DNA from: DASWJZ01 sp038211615
Lineage (GTDB): Bacteria; Pseudomonadota; Alphaproteobacteria; Rhizobiales; Afifellaceae
Direction: 5' to 3'
DNA: 64,000 bases
Assembly: GCA_038211615.1 (NCBI GenBank)
Contig: JBBQVL010000003.1
Location: 48,810-112,809, forward strand
Shown here: positions 51,481 through 59,202 of the stretch, piece after piece
How the letters are laid out: each line of letters begins with the position of its first letter
Numbering within the stretch: position 1 is the stretch's first letter
Program-made: the position numbers and the translations under genes
The notes under the pieces: generated by a model
The model's input: the letters and a program-made list of their open reading frames with translations, nothing else
Told to the model about the DNA's origin: nothing
Database searches by the model: none

Positions 51481-52215
51481 ATGAACCCGATCGTCCTCAT
51501 TCCCGCGCGGCTCGCCGCGACGCGGCTGCCCAACAAGCCGCTTGCCGATATCGGCGGCCGTCCGATGATCGCGCGCGTCGTGGAGCGGGCGCTTGCCGCC
51601 GATATCGGCCCGGTGGCGGTCGCGGTGGATGCCGCCTCGATCGCGACGGCGCTCGAAGGCTCCGGCGCTGCCGCGATCGTCACGCGCGCCGACCATCCCT
51701 CCGGTTCCGACCGCATCTTCGAGGCGCTCGGAAAGCTCGATCCGGAGCGCCGCCACGATGTCGTCATCAACCTGCAGGGCGATTTTCCGACCGCCTCGCC
51801 CGCCGCTATCGCAGCCGTGCTCGGGCCTCTCGCCGATCCGGAGGTCGCCATCGCGACGCTCGCCGGCGAGATCGTGCTGGAGCACGAGCGGACCAATCCG
51901 AACGTCGTGAAGGTGGTGGGTTCGCCGGTCGCGCCGGGACGGCTGCGCGCGCTCTATTTCACCCGCGCCACCGCGCCCTGGGGCGAGGGCCCGCTCTATC
52001 ATCACAGCGGCATCTACGCCTATCGCCGCGATGCGCTGGAGCGGTTCGTCCGGCTGCCGCCGAGCGCGCTGGAGCAGCGCGAGCGGCTGGAGCAGCTCCG
52101 CGCGCTGGAAGCCGGCATGCGGATTGATGTGACGCTGATCGATGAAGTCCCCTTCGGCGTAGATACGCCGGAGGATCTGGAGCGGGCGCGCGCAATGCTC
52201 GCCGGCAAGCGTTGA
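51481..52215 (+). CDS. kdsB: 3-deoxy-manno-octulosonate cytidylyltransferase
   Basis: KdsB makes CMP-Kdo for the lipopolysaccharide core. The 244-residue product opens IPARLAATRLPNKPLADIGG and contains ADHPSGSDRIFEAL, NLQGDFP and YHHSGIYAYRRDAL, all typical. It lies 15 bases before pheA. The cytochrome c - kdsB - pheA order is shared by many Rhizobiales. Confidence 0.97.
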   Translation: MNPIVLIPARLAATRLPNKPLADIGGRPMIARVVERALAADIGPVAVAVDAASIATALEGSGAAAIVTRADHPSGSDRIFEALGKLDPERRHDVVINLQGDFPTASPAAIAAVLGPLADPEVAIATLAGEIVLEHERTNPNVVKVVGSPVAPGRLRALYFTRATAPWGEGPLYHHSGIYAYRRDALERFVRLPPSALEQRERLEQLRALEAGMRIDVTLIDEVPFGVDTPEDLERARAMLAGKR

Positions 52216-52230
52216 GCGGGGGAGAGGGTT

Positions 52231-53127
52231 TTGGCCAGAAAGCGCGTTGTGTTTCAGGGCGAGCCGGGGGCGAACTCCCACATCGCCTGCCTGGAAGTCT
52301 TTCCCGATTGCGAGCCGGTGCCACAGCCGACCTTTGAAGACTGCTTCCAGGCGGTCTCCTCCGGCGAGGCCGATCTCGGGATGATCCCGATCGAGAATTC
52401 GCTCGCCGGCCGGGTCGCCGACATCCATCACCTGATGCCGACCTCCGATCTTTCGATCATCGGCGAGCACTTCATGCCGGTGCACCACCAGCTTCTCGGG
52501 GTGCGCGGCGCGACGATCGGAGAGCTGGAGGTGGTGCAGAGCCATATCCACGCGCTCGGCCAGTGCCGAAAAATCATCCGCGAGCTTGGGCTTTCCGCCG
52601 AGGTGGCGGCCGATACGGCCGGCTCGGCGCGCTATGTGTCGGAACTCGGCGATCCGAAGCGGGCCGCGCTCGCCCCGCGCCTTGCCGCGGAGATCTACGG
52701 GCTCGACATCCTGCGCGAGAATGTCGAGGACGCCGACCACAACACGACGCGCTTCATCATCCTTTCGCGCGAGGCCTTGCGAGCGCCGGCCGGCAGCGGC
52801 CCGGTCATCACGTCCTTCATCTTCCGCGTCAGGAACGTCCCGGCGGCGCTCTACAAGGCGATGGGCGGCTTCGCCACCAACGGCATCAACATGACGAAGC
52901 TCGAGAGCTACCAGCTCGGCGGAAAGTTTTTCGCGACGCTGTTCTACGCCGACGTCGAGGGCCACCCCGACGACCACAATCTGAAGCTCGCGCTGGAGGA
53001 GCTGGAGTTCTTCTCGGCGCCCGGCGCGATGCGTATCGTCGGGGTCTATCCGGCCAGCCCTTTCCGCGCCAACATCTCCGAGCCGGCGGCAAACCGGGAT
53101 AACCGCCCGCATGCGCCGGTCGCTTAG
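52231..53127 (+). CDS. pheA: prephenate dehydratase
   Basis: The 298-residue product converts prephenate to phenylpyruvate in phenylalanine synthesis. The catalytic domain (RVVFQGEPGANSHIACLEVF; IPIENSLAGRV; DADHNTTRFIIL with the TTRF motif) is followed by an ACT regulatory domain (GINMTKLESYQLGGKFFATLFYADVEG) that senses Phe. It starts at TTG 52231 behind GGGGGAGAGGG. Its stop codon overlaps, tail to tail by four bases, the stop of the imported gene at 53124. Confidence 0.96.
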   Translation: MARKRVVFQGEPGANSHIACLEVFPDCEPVPQPTFEDCFQAVSSGEADLGMIPIENSLAGRVADIHHLMPTSDLSIIGEHFMPVHHQLLGVRGATIGELEVVQSHIHALGQCRKIIRELGLSAEVAADTAGSARYVSELGDPKRAALAPRLAAEIYGLDILRENVEDADHNTTRFIILSREALRAPAGSGPVITSFIFRVRNVPAALYKAMGGFATNGINMTKLESYQLGGKFFATLFYADVEGHPDDHNLKLALEELEFFSAPGAMRIVGVYPASPFRANISEPAANRDNRPHAPVA

Positions 53128-54308
53128 AAGAGGTTTCGCAACCGCGCACCCTGCTCAGTCATTGAGACCGCAGGTCTAGGAAGCTTTGCCCCACTTGCCA
53201 TCCTCACAGGTATTTCAACGAGGGTCGGGGAAGACCCCGGGCCCATGTTCACATTTCGAATGAGCTCGTCAATTCTCGCTTCGTTGCAAGTTCTGACCGC
53301 CTGCGAATATCCGCAGGCATGTGCAACGCCGCAAAAAGATACAAACCGTCCTGCAGAAAATTGTCCTCCCGTCGACTCATACGAGCCATTGTTAAAGAGC
53401 ACATGGAGAAAGCGCGGCGGCCTTTGCATGGCGATAGTGGCGAAGTTTCCAAGCCGCATCAGCGCGGCGCCGTCTCCATCCAAGACAATGACCGGAGCAG
53501 AGCTGAAAAGAGCGATCCCTAAGCCTACTGCGCTAGCGCATCCCATTGACCCAGCGAGATATAGGTAACGGGACCTGTCTCCGCATGAGTACAATTCGCG
53601 TCCCGTAAATCCGGTGGTGGCTATAATAATCGACTCCTCGACAGCTGTTTTGGAAAGCAAACGCACAACAGAAATGCGCGATGCCAATTCCTGTTCGAAT
53701 CCGCAGTCTCCCGACCGAGGTAGATATCTCTCAGACGAGTCAGATCCTCTGCTCCCCCACGGGATCCTTGGTGAATCCGGCGAGCCCTCGGGATCAAGAA
53801 ACGTGGCTTCTGGAACCGCCAAGATCCCCGGGCGCGACACTTCCTCCATGCCCGAATCCAAAATATCAAGTGTCTCTGAGAGGTCCGCTGGATTGGAAGA
53901 AAGAACGCAAAACGGCAGCCCAAGGATTTCCGCAAAGCGTTCAAAATGACGGCCAACAACGGCGTGGTGTGGCTCGTCCCTAATACCAAACGCACCGCGA
54001 CCTGAAACAATCAACAAGAGCGGAGCCGAGAGCGGGAATAAAAGTGAAGCGATCGAGTTAAGGCATTCAAAGAATCCTGAATTCTGCATCAGCAGAATGG
54101 GACGCCGGCCGACCAGCCAGGCACCGGCAGCAATTCCCACCGCCTCAGCCTCGCTGGCGGCGCATATGTGGGTAATTCTAAGATCAGCATCGATTGCAGC
54201 AAGTAGGCTCTTTAGAAAAGAACACGGGACGCTTATCGCGATGTTAACCCCTCGCCCGACCAACGAGTCTATGAGCAGACTAGGAGGAATCACGGGCTGG
54301 CAGTCCAT
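53124..54308 (-). CDS. ppd: phosphonopyruvate decarboxylase
   Basis: The 394-residue product is a thiamine-diphosphate enzyme of the Ppd/Fom2 kind that turns phosphonopyruvate into phosphonoacetaldehyde, making C-P bond formation irreversible. It shows SVPCSFLKSLL (27-37), ASEAEAVGIAAG with the catalytic Glu (51-62), MQNSGFFECLNS, the cofactor motif LDGDGAALMRLGNFATI (277-292) and NNGSYESTGGQ (306-316). It starts inside the end of the mutase gene (29-base overlap), so the two are coupled. Its GC content is visibly below that of the neighbours. Confidence 0.9.
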   Translation of the reverse strand: MDCQPVIPPSLLIDSLVGRGVNIAISVPCSFLKSLLAAIDADLRITHICAASEAEAVGIAAGAWLVGRRPILLMQNSGFFECLNSIASLLFPLSAPLLLIVSGRGAFGIRDEPHHAVVGRHFERFAEILGLPFCVLSSNPADLSETLDILDSGMEEVSRPGILAVPEATFLDPEGSPDSPRIPWGSRGSDSSERYLPRSGDCGFEQELASRISVVRLLSKTAVEESIIIATTGFTGRELYSCGDRSRYLYLAGSMGCASAVGLGIALFSSAPVIVLDGDGAALMRLGNFATIAMQRPPRFLHVLFNNGSYESTGGQFSAGRFVSFCGVAHACGYSQAVRTCNEARIDELIRNVNMGPGSSPTLVEIPVRMASGAKLPRPAVSMTEQGARLRNLF

Positions 54309-55140
54309 AAGCTGGTTTTCTCCAGTCTTTTTCCGACAAAGAGAAGATATCGGACAGACGAGCTATTTGCTCTTCAATACGCACGGTGTTGCCATCTGCG
54401 CACAGCTTCTCCGCTGCGGATCGCATCGCGACGATCGCTGCACGGATCAATTGATTCGCCCAGATAAGACCGGAAAAGCCAAATCGTCTATAGGTGTCCC
54501 GATCCGCCGCTCCAAAAGTTGTCGGAATAGTTATCACCGGGCATTTGCCGGACCATTGCTTCATGAAAAGTTCTATTTCTCGAACGCTCGATGAGACTGA
54601 GTGCACAATTATCGCATCCGCACCCGCCTCAGCATAGGCCTCAGTACGGTCAATTGCATGGGCAATCGAGTGACCAGCAACCAACGCGTCCGTACGCCCC
54701 ATCAATACAAAGTCAGTAGACCCTATACTATCCCGACAGGCGCGAATCTTATCCACAAATGAATGAGTACCGATAAGCTCTATAGCGTCAGACAGGGAGT
54801 TCTTTTTCGGGTAGGTTTTATCCTCAAGACTAACGCCGCGAATACCTCTTTGTGCCGCCCGCATCACTAAGAGCCTTGCGATCTCACGGTCGCCATAGCC
54901 TTCGTTGCCATCCAAAATAACGGGCCGGTCGACGGCCTCGACGATCCGTTCGGCTGCATCCACTATTTCCGTCCAAGACAGCTCATTTCTATCACGACGT
55001 CCTGCCGCCGCCGACATCCCCAGACTCGAAACCCAAACTGCATCGAACCCGGCAGCCAGACCAATACGGGCTGACAGGGCATCGTGGGCGCCAATTATTT
55101 GAGTAGGCGACGTCGAGGTCCCGGATAAGAAAATCCCCAT
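54280..55140 (-). CDS. pepM: phosphoenolpyruvate mutase
   Basis: PepM rearranges phosphoenolpyruvate to phosphonopyruvate, the entry step to nearly all biological phosphonates. The 286-residue product has the signature EDKTYPKKNS (106-115, the EDKxxxxxNS pattern that separates PepM from other isocitrate lyase-fold enzymes), W36, D50, D77 and the VSSLGMSA and LMGRTDAL stretches. At the position of mussel Asp87, a residue near the Mg2+ ion, it has Asn79 (DGNEGYGD for DADTGYGN). GAGG precedes the ATG. ppd follows with a 29-base overlap. Confidence 0.9.
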   Translation of the reverse strand: MGIFLSGTSTSPTQIIGAHDALSARIGLAAGFDAVWVSSLGMSAAAGRRDRNELSWTEIVDAAERIVEAVDRPVILDGNEGYGDREIARLLVMRAAQRGIRGVSLEDKTYPKKNSLSDAIELIGTHSFVDKIRACRDSIGSTDFVLMGRTDALVAGHSIAHAIDRTEAYAEAGADAIIVHSVSSSVREIELFMKQWSGKCPVITIPTTFGAADRDTYRRFGFSGLIWANQLIRAAIVAMRSAAEKLCADGNTVRIEEQIARLSDIFSLSEKDWRKPAYGLPARDSS

Positions 55141-55165
55141 TGCATTCCTCGGCTACCATTACGCC

Positions 55166-55187
55166 CCCAAAAGAGATCGCTTTTGGG
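55166..55187 (-). promoter_or_regulatory. hairpin in the pepM leader
   Basis: CCCAAAAG (55166-55173) and CTTTTGGG (55180-55187) make a perfect 8-base stem with a 6-base loop, 26 bases upstream of the pepM start, between the Nudix and pepM genes. It has no T-tract. It could be an operator, an mRNA processing site or an attenuator arm. Confidence 0.45.
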
Positions 55188-55235
55188 ATCAAGGTTACGA
55201 TCATAGCTGCGCTTGTTGCGAAGCGCACGGAAATG

Positions 55236-56339
55236 CTACTTCGGGCAATCTTGAAGGATATGTTCAAAGAGCTCCCTCTCCTCGCCGAAAGAAAGTTCGC
55301 GACGATCCGGTAGCGTCTTGAAGAATTTCACCCCGCTCACCTCTCTTGGACTGGGCGTTCCGATTTTTGGCCCTACCAATCCGGAGAAGTACAACCCCGA
55401 AGGAGTTTGTCTAATTAGGCGCAGGTTACTGATCGAAAATCCAGTTTCCTCTGTGAATTCCCTAGACGCGGATTCTTCCGGCTTCTCGTTCGGTTCAATA
55501 TATCCGGCTGGCCACTCCCATCCTCTTTTCCAGTGTCTAATCATCACGAACTCTCCGGCATCAGAAAAACCAATAACACACACAAATGACCGGCTTTGTG
55601 ACCAATAAAAGTCGAAGTGGTCCTCAAAGACTTTCAAGATCGTTGGATGCACAGCGCCGTCAATCTCAACAAGGGGACACTCCGCGACAGGCTTGGACAT
55701 CAAGAAAGATACGTACAGCTTGTTGTCGGATATAATGAAGAAGGTTGTAGGGAGCATGTCGTAGAACCGAATATCAAATGTAGTATGAGCTGGATCTAAA
55801 TTTGTAATTTGCCTCGTTACCTCTCGGGCTCGATTGAAGTCTGTTTCATAAGGATTGAAGCGGCCAGGTGTATTCATCATTCGTTTTCGCTGCGCGGGGT
55901 AGTCATTATCAGCATACTGATTTACACAGAGGAAACGAATTGAGATACGCCGCCGTTCTTTTATAACTCTTCCGAACTCATGAACAATCTGGGGGTTCAT
56001 GATGATATTGCGGCCAGAAACTGTGAAGAAAAGCAATCGCTGCCGAGTGTTGGCGATGATGTCCATAAGGTCAAGGCTTGCGGAGTTATCGAGAACCTTG
56101 ACAGGCTGGTTCGGCTGCGCAGTGTCGACGTCTTCCGGCCGGGTTACTGGTTGTTCAGATGAGCTTGTCCGACTGCGGACAAATTCAAATAGAAAGGTAG
56201 CGACTACTGACGTCAGGAGCCCCAATCCAGCTGCGAAGGTGCTGGGCGACCAGCTGAAGGGAAGGAAATCAGTGCGGCTTGCGAATATTAAAAGGATAGC
56301 CAGAAGGAGTCCGATCAGCAGGACGAGTGAGGGTATCAT
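55236..56339 (-). CDS. membrane-anchored protein with C-terminal Nudix domain
   Basis: The 367-residue product has two N-terminal transmembrane helices (about 4-20 and 34-54), a central cytoplasmic region (about 85-245) that I cannot assign with certainty but which recalls inactive phospholipase D-like sensor modules (LLFFTVSGRNIIMNPQIVHEF), and a Nudix hydrolase domain with a complete Nudix box at 279-301 (G-x5-E-x7-RE-x2-EE-x-G all present). It would hydrolyse a nucleoside diphosphate linked compound at the inner membrane face. It is the first gene of the phosphonate unit, 95 bases before pepM. A functional link to phosphonates is inferred only from this placement. Confidence 0.8.
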   Translation of the reverse strand: MIPSLVLLIGLLLAILLIFASRTDFLPFSWSPSTFAAGLGLLTSVVATFLFEFVRSRTSSSEQPVTRPEDVDTAQPNQPVKVLDNSASLDLMDIIANTRQRLLFFTVSGRNIIMNPQIVHEFGRVIKERRRISIRFLCVNQYADNDYPAQRKRMMNTPGRFNPYETDFNRAREVTRQITNLDPAHTTFDIRFYDMLPTTFFIISDNKLYVSFLMSKPVAECPLVEIDGAVHPTILKVFEDHFDFYWSQSRSFVCVIGFSDAGEFVMIRHWKRGWEWPAGYIEPNEKPEESASREFTEETGFSISNLRLIRQTPSGLYFSGLVGPKIGTPSPREVSGVKFFKTLPDRRELSFGEERELFEHILQDCPK

Positions 56340-56509
56340 ATAAAACCAATCCGGCCTTTAGAAAAAAGCACCTGAGGTTGTGGCATCTTGTGGCGGTTAT
56401 GTCTAGTTGATCATTAGTCGTTTGGGAAAGGTTGCCGGACGGTGTTCGCGGCGTTTAGCTGACGCGGTATTGGCGCGGATCGGGTCGCGATCGATGCGGA
56501 CTATTTGGT

Positions 56510-57448
56510 TTAGAGGTGCTCCGCGAACGCCTTGATGAGGTGGTGCGCGATCGCCATCGGGAAGGGGGCCTTCAGCCCGTCCGGATGCTCGCCGGAGAGC
56601 ATCAGCCGCACTTCCTCGCGGTCGAACCAGCGGCAGTCCTCCAGTTCCTCCGCGTCGCGGTCGATGTCGGTCGAGAGCGCTTCCGCGTGGCAGCCGATCA
56701 TCAGCGAGGAGGGGAAGGGCCAGGGCTGGCTGGAATGATAGGCGACGCGGCCGACCCTGATCCCCGCCTCCTCCCGAACCTCGCGCCTGACCGCCTCCTC
56801 GATCGTCTCGGCCGGCTCCAGGAACCCGGCGAGCGCCGAATACATGCCCGGTGCGAAGCGCGCCTGCCGGCCAAGCAGGCAGCGCTCGCCGTCGATCGCC
56901 AGCATGATGACGACGGGGTCGACGCGCGGGAAAATCTCGACCTTGCAGGAGGGGCAGTGACGGCTGCCGCCGCCGCCCTTCACCTCCAGCCGCGAGCCGC
57001 AGCGTCCGCAGAAGCGGTTGGCGTTGTGCCAGAAGAGGTAGGAGCGGGCATGCGCCAGCGCCGCCAGCTCGCCCTGCGCCATCGCGCCTTCGATGGCGAG
57101 CGAGCGGAGGTCGACGACCTTGACGTCGTCGGGAAGCGCCTGCTCGTCGGCCGCGATTCCGGCAAGCCGCGGGGCGGCGTCGACGATGCCGAGCAGGATC
57201 AGGCTGTCATGGTCGAGCCCGAGCGCGCGCGCCTCGTCGGGGCTGAAGCCGGCCTCGATGCCCGAACCGTTGACGCGCACCAGCGCCTTGTCGTCGCGGA
57301 GCAGGTAGACCGACGCGTTGTCGCCGGCGAGCGCCACCCTGGCGTCGAGGTTCTCGCGTCCCTCGCTCCAGCGCTCGATCCGGCTGCCGGAGAAGGCGTG
57401 CAGCGAATTCCGCTGGTGGAGGACGCGGTCGTTGAAGAAGGAGGGCAT
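56510..57448 (-). CDS. nudC: NAD(+) diphosphatase (decapping) NudC
   Basis: The 312-residue product hydrolyses NADH and removes NAD caps from RNA. It has the N-terminal NudC region, a zinc ribbon (CGRCGSRL and HCPSC, four Cys), and a Nudix box GFLEPAETIEEAVRREVREEAG, followed by SQPWPFPSSLMIGC, the NudC-specific SQPWPFPxS motif. The insert at 53.1-56.5 kb lies directly after it. The HIT gene is 48 bases upstream. Confidence 0.95.
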   Translation of the reverse strand: MPSFFNDRVLHQRNSLHAFSGSRIERWSEGRENLDARVALAGDNASVYLLRDDKALVRVNGSGIEAGFSPDEARALGLDHDSLILLGIVDAAPRLAGIAADEQALPDDVKVVDLRSLAIEGAMAQGELAALAHARSYLFWHNANRFCGRCGSRLEVKGGGGSRHCPSCKVEIFPRVDPVVIMLAIDGERCLLGRQARFAPGMYSALAGFLEPAETIEEAVRREVREEAGIRVGRVAYHSSQPWPFPSSLMIGCHAEALSTDIDRDAEELEDCRWFDREEVRLMLSGEHPDGLKAPFPMAIAHHLIKAFAEHL

Positions 57449-57496
57449 GCGGGCCTGGGGCGGGGGTGAGCGCGGCGGATGTAAGGCTGCCGCGCC

Positions 57497-57904
57497 CTAC
57501 TTCAAGCGCGCCGCGAGCTTCGCGGCAAGCGCTTCCGCTGCCCCCGGAGCGTAGGGCTTGGCGGGAGCGGCGCCCCAGACCGGCTTCGGCCAGGAGATGT
57601 CGTTGTGCAGGCGCGCGATGACGTGGACGTGGATCTGCGCCACGACGTTGCCGAGCGTCGCGACGTTGAGCTTGTCGCAGGGGCAGGTTTCCCTGAGCGC
57701 CGCGCCGGCCTTCACGATGTCGTCCATCAGCGCCGCGCGGTGCTCCGGCGTCAGGTCGACGATTTCGGTCGTATAGGCGATGCGCGGCACCAGCAGCAGC
57801 CAGGAATAGTTCGCGTCGCGCATCAGCCGCGCCGTGCAGAGCGCGAGCTCGGCGACGGGCAAGGTGTCGGCGGCGATGTTCGGGTTGAGCTCGAAATCGG
57901 GCAA
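57497..57904 (-). CDS. HIT family protein
   Basis: The 135-residue product is a histidine triad protein with the active motif QIHVHVIAR (His-phi-His-phi). HIT proteins hydrolyse nucleotide phosphoramidates or dinucleotides. It lacks the third His of the strict triad (HVHVIAR), as in a group of alphaproteobacterial relatives. It lies just before nudC and is divergent from dapD. Confidence 0.9.
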   Translation of the reverse strand: MPDFELNPNIAADTLPVAELALCTARLMRDANYSWLLLVPRIAYTTEIVDLTPEHRAALMDDIVKAGAALRETCPCDKLNVATLGNVVAQIHVHVIARLHNDISWPKPVWGAAPAKPYAPGAAEALAAKLAARLK

Positions 57905-57980
57905 GGCGGCTCCTCGATGGCTCTCGGTTGACTGTCCGGCGCTCGCGGCTCACAAGGTCCGCGCATTTCCGGGAGCTTTG

Positions 57981-58808
57981 ATGACCGACATTGCCCAGCT
58001 TCGCACGATTGTCGAGGGCGCCTTCGAGGAGCGTCAGACGATCGGCGTATCGACCCGCGGCGAGGTGCGCGGGGCGGTCGAGGCCGCCCTCGACCTGCTC
58101 GATTCCGGCAAGCTCCGGGTGGCCGAGAAGCAGGACGGCGCCTGGGCGGTCAATCAATGGCTGAAGAAGGCGGTTCTGCTCTCCTTCCGGCTGAACGACA
58201 TGCAGGTCGTGCCCGGACCGGGCGGCGCCGCCTGGTGGGACAAGGTACCGCTGAAGACCGACGGCTGGGGGGAGAACCGCTTCCGCGCCGCGGGCTTCCG
58301 CGCCGTGCCGGGATCGATCGTACGCCGCTCCGCCTATATCGCGCCGGGCGTCGTGCTGATGCCTTCCTTCGTCAATCTCGGCGCCTATGTCGACGAGGGG
58401 ACGATGGTCGATACCTGGGCGACGGTCGGCTCCTGCGCGCAGATCGGCAAGCGCTGCCACATCTCCGGCGGCGCGGGCATCGGTGGCGTGCTGGAGCCGC
58501 TGCAGGCCGGCCCGGTGGTGATTGAGGACGACTGCTTCATCGGCGCGCGCGCCGAGGTGGCGGAAGGCGTCATCGTGCGCGAGGGCTCGGTCCTCTCGAT
58601 GGGCGTCTATCTCGGCTCCTCCACCCGCATCGTCGACCGCGCCAGCGGCAAGGTCAGCTATGGCGAGGTGCCGCCCTATTCGGTTGTCGTCTCCGGCGCG
58701 ATGCCCGGCGCCTCCGGCGGCCCGTCGCTCTATTGCGCCGTGATCGTGAAGCGGGTGGACGAGAAGACCCGCTCCAAGACCTCCATCAACGAACTCCTCC
58801 GCGACTGA
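57981..58808 (+). CDS. dapD: 2,3,4,5-tetrahydropyridine-2,6-dicarboxylate N-succinyltransferase
   Basis: DapD succinylates tetrahydrodipicolinate in the lysine/diaminopimelate pathway. The 275-residue product has the N-terminal helical part (DIAQLRTIVEGAFEERQT) and the left-handed beta helix of hexapeptide repeats (GAYVDEGTMVDTWATVGSCAQIGKRCHISGGAGIGG, quoted here only by its repeat pattern). GGGAG precedes ATG 57981. A DUF805 gene and dapE follow. Confidence 0.97.
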   Translation: MTDIAQLRTIVEGAFEERQTIGVSTRGEVRGAVEAALDLLDSGKLRVAEKQDGAWAVNQWLKKAVLLSFRLNDMQVVPGPGGAAWWDKVPLKTDGWGENRFRAAGFRAVPGSIVRRSAYIAPGVVLMPSFVNLGAYVDEGTMVDTWATVGSCAQIGKRCHISGGAGIGGVLEPLQAGPVVIEDDCFIGARAEVAEGVIVREGSVLSMGVYLGSSTRIVDRASGKVSYGEVPPYSVVVSGAMPGASGGPSLYCAVIVKRVDEKTRSKTSINELLRD

Positions 58809-58815
58809 GCATCGC

Positions 58816-59202
58816 GTGCCGAACGCAGGGACCTGGCGTCGCTTCCCGATGGGATGGCTTCTCTTCGGCCTGAAGGGCCGCGCCTCGCGCCAGTCCTACT
58901 GGCTGGCCTACACGCTTCTGATCTGCCTGAACGCCGCCATCGTCGGGCAGCTCTTCGGGGGCGAGGAGGCGAGCTTCTCCCGCATCGCGGAGACGGTCGG
59001 GCCGCTCATCATCCTGGCGACGATCTATTCCAATCTCGCCGTCACGGTGAAGCGCCTGCACGATGTCGGCTATAGCGGCTTCCTGTCGATCGCGATGTTC
59101 GTGCCGATCGTGAACCTCGTCTTCACGATCTGGGTCGGCATCCTGCCCGGCACGGCGGGACCGAACGCTTACGGCGATGTTGCGGACAGCGTTCCGGCAT
59201 GA
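58816..59202 (+). CDS. DUF805 family membrane protein
   Basis: The 128-residue product is a DUF805 protein: LFGLKGRASRQSYWLAYTLL, several helices, VTVKRLHDVGYSGFLSIAMF. The function of the family is unknown. GTG 58816 is the first start, with ATG 58849 as the alternative; neither has a strong ribosome binding site. Its TGA overlaps the dapE ATG (ATGA), so it is translationally coupled into the dap operon. Confidence 0.88.
   Translation: MPNAGTWRRFPMGWLLFGLKGRASRQSYWLAYTLLICLNAAIVGQLFGGEEASFSRIAETVGPLIILATIYSNLAVTVKRLHDVGYSGFLSIAMFVPIVNLVFTIWVGILPGTAGPNAYGDVADSVPA

Larger units (their letters stand above)
53128..56509. mobile_element. AT-rich genomic insert with phosphonate genes
   Basis: Between the pheA stop codon and the nudC stop codon lies a 3.4-kb block of distinctly lower GC (one sampled 60-base line at 55801 is 42 percent GC, against roughly 65-70 percent by eye nearby). 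It carries three same-strand genes and interrupts a gene order otherwise kept in Rhizobiales (pheA-nudC-HIT-dapD). I see no integrase, tRNA or clear direct repeats at the edges, so the way it arrived is unknown. Confidence 0.75.

Noticed and set aside
53128..56509. Classical integrative element with tRNA target or att repeats
   Set aside because: I found no integrase, transposase, tRNA or convincing direct repeats at either edge; only composition and broken gene order support transfer.
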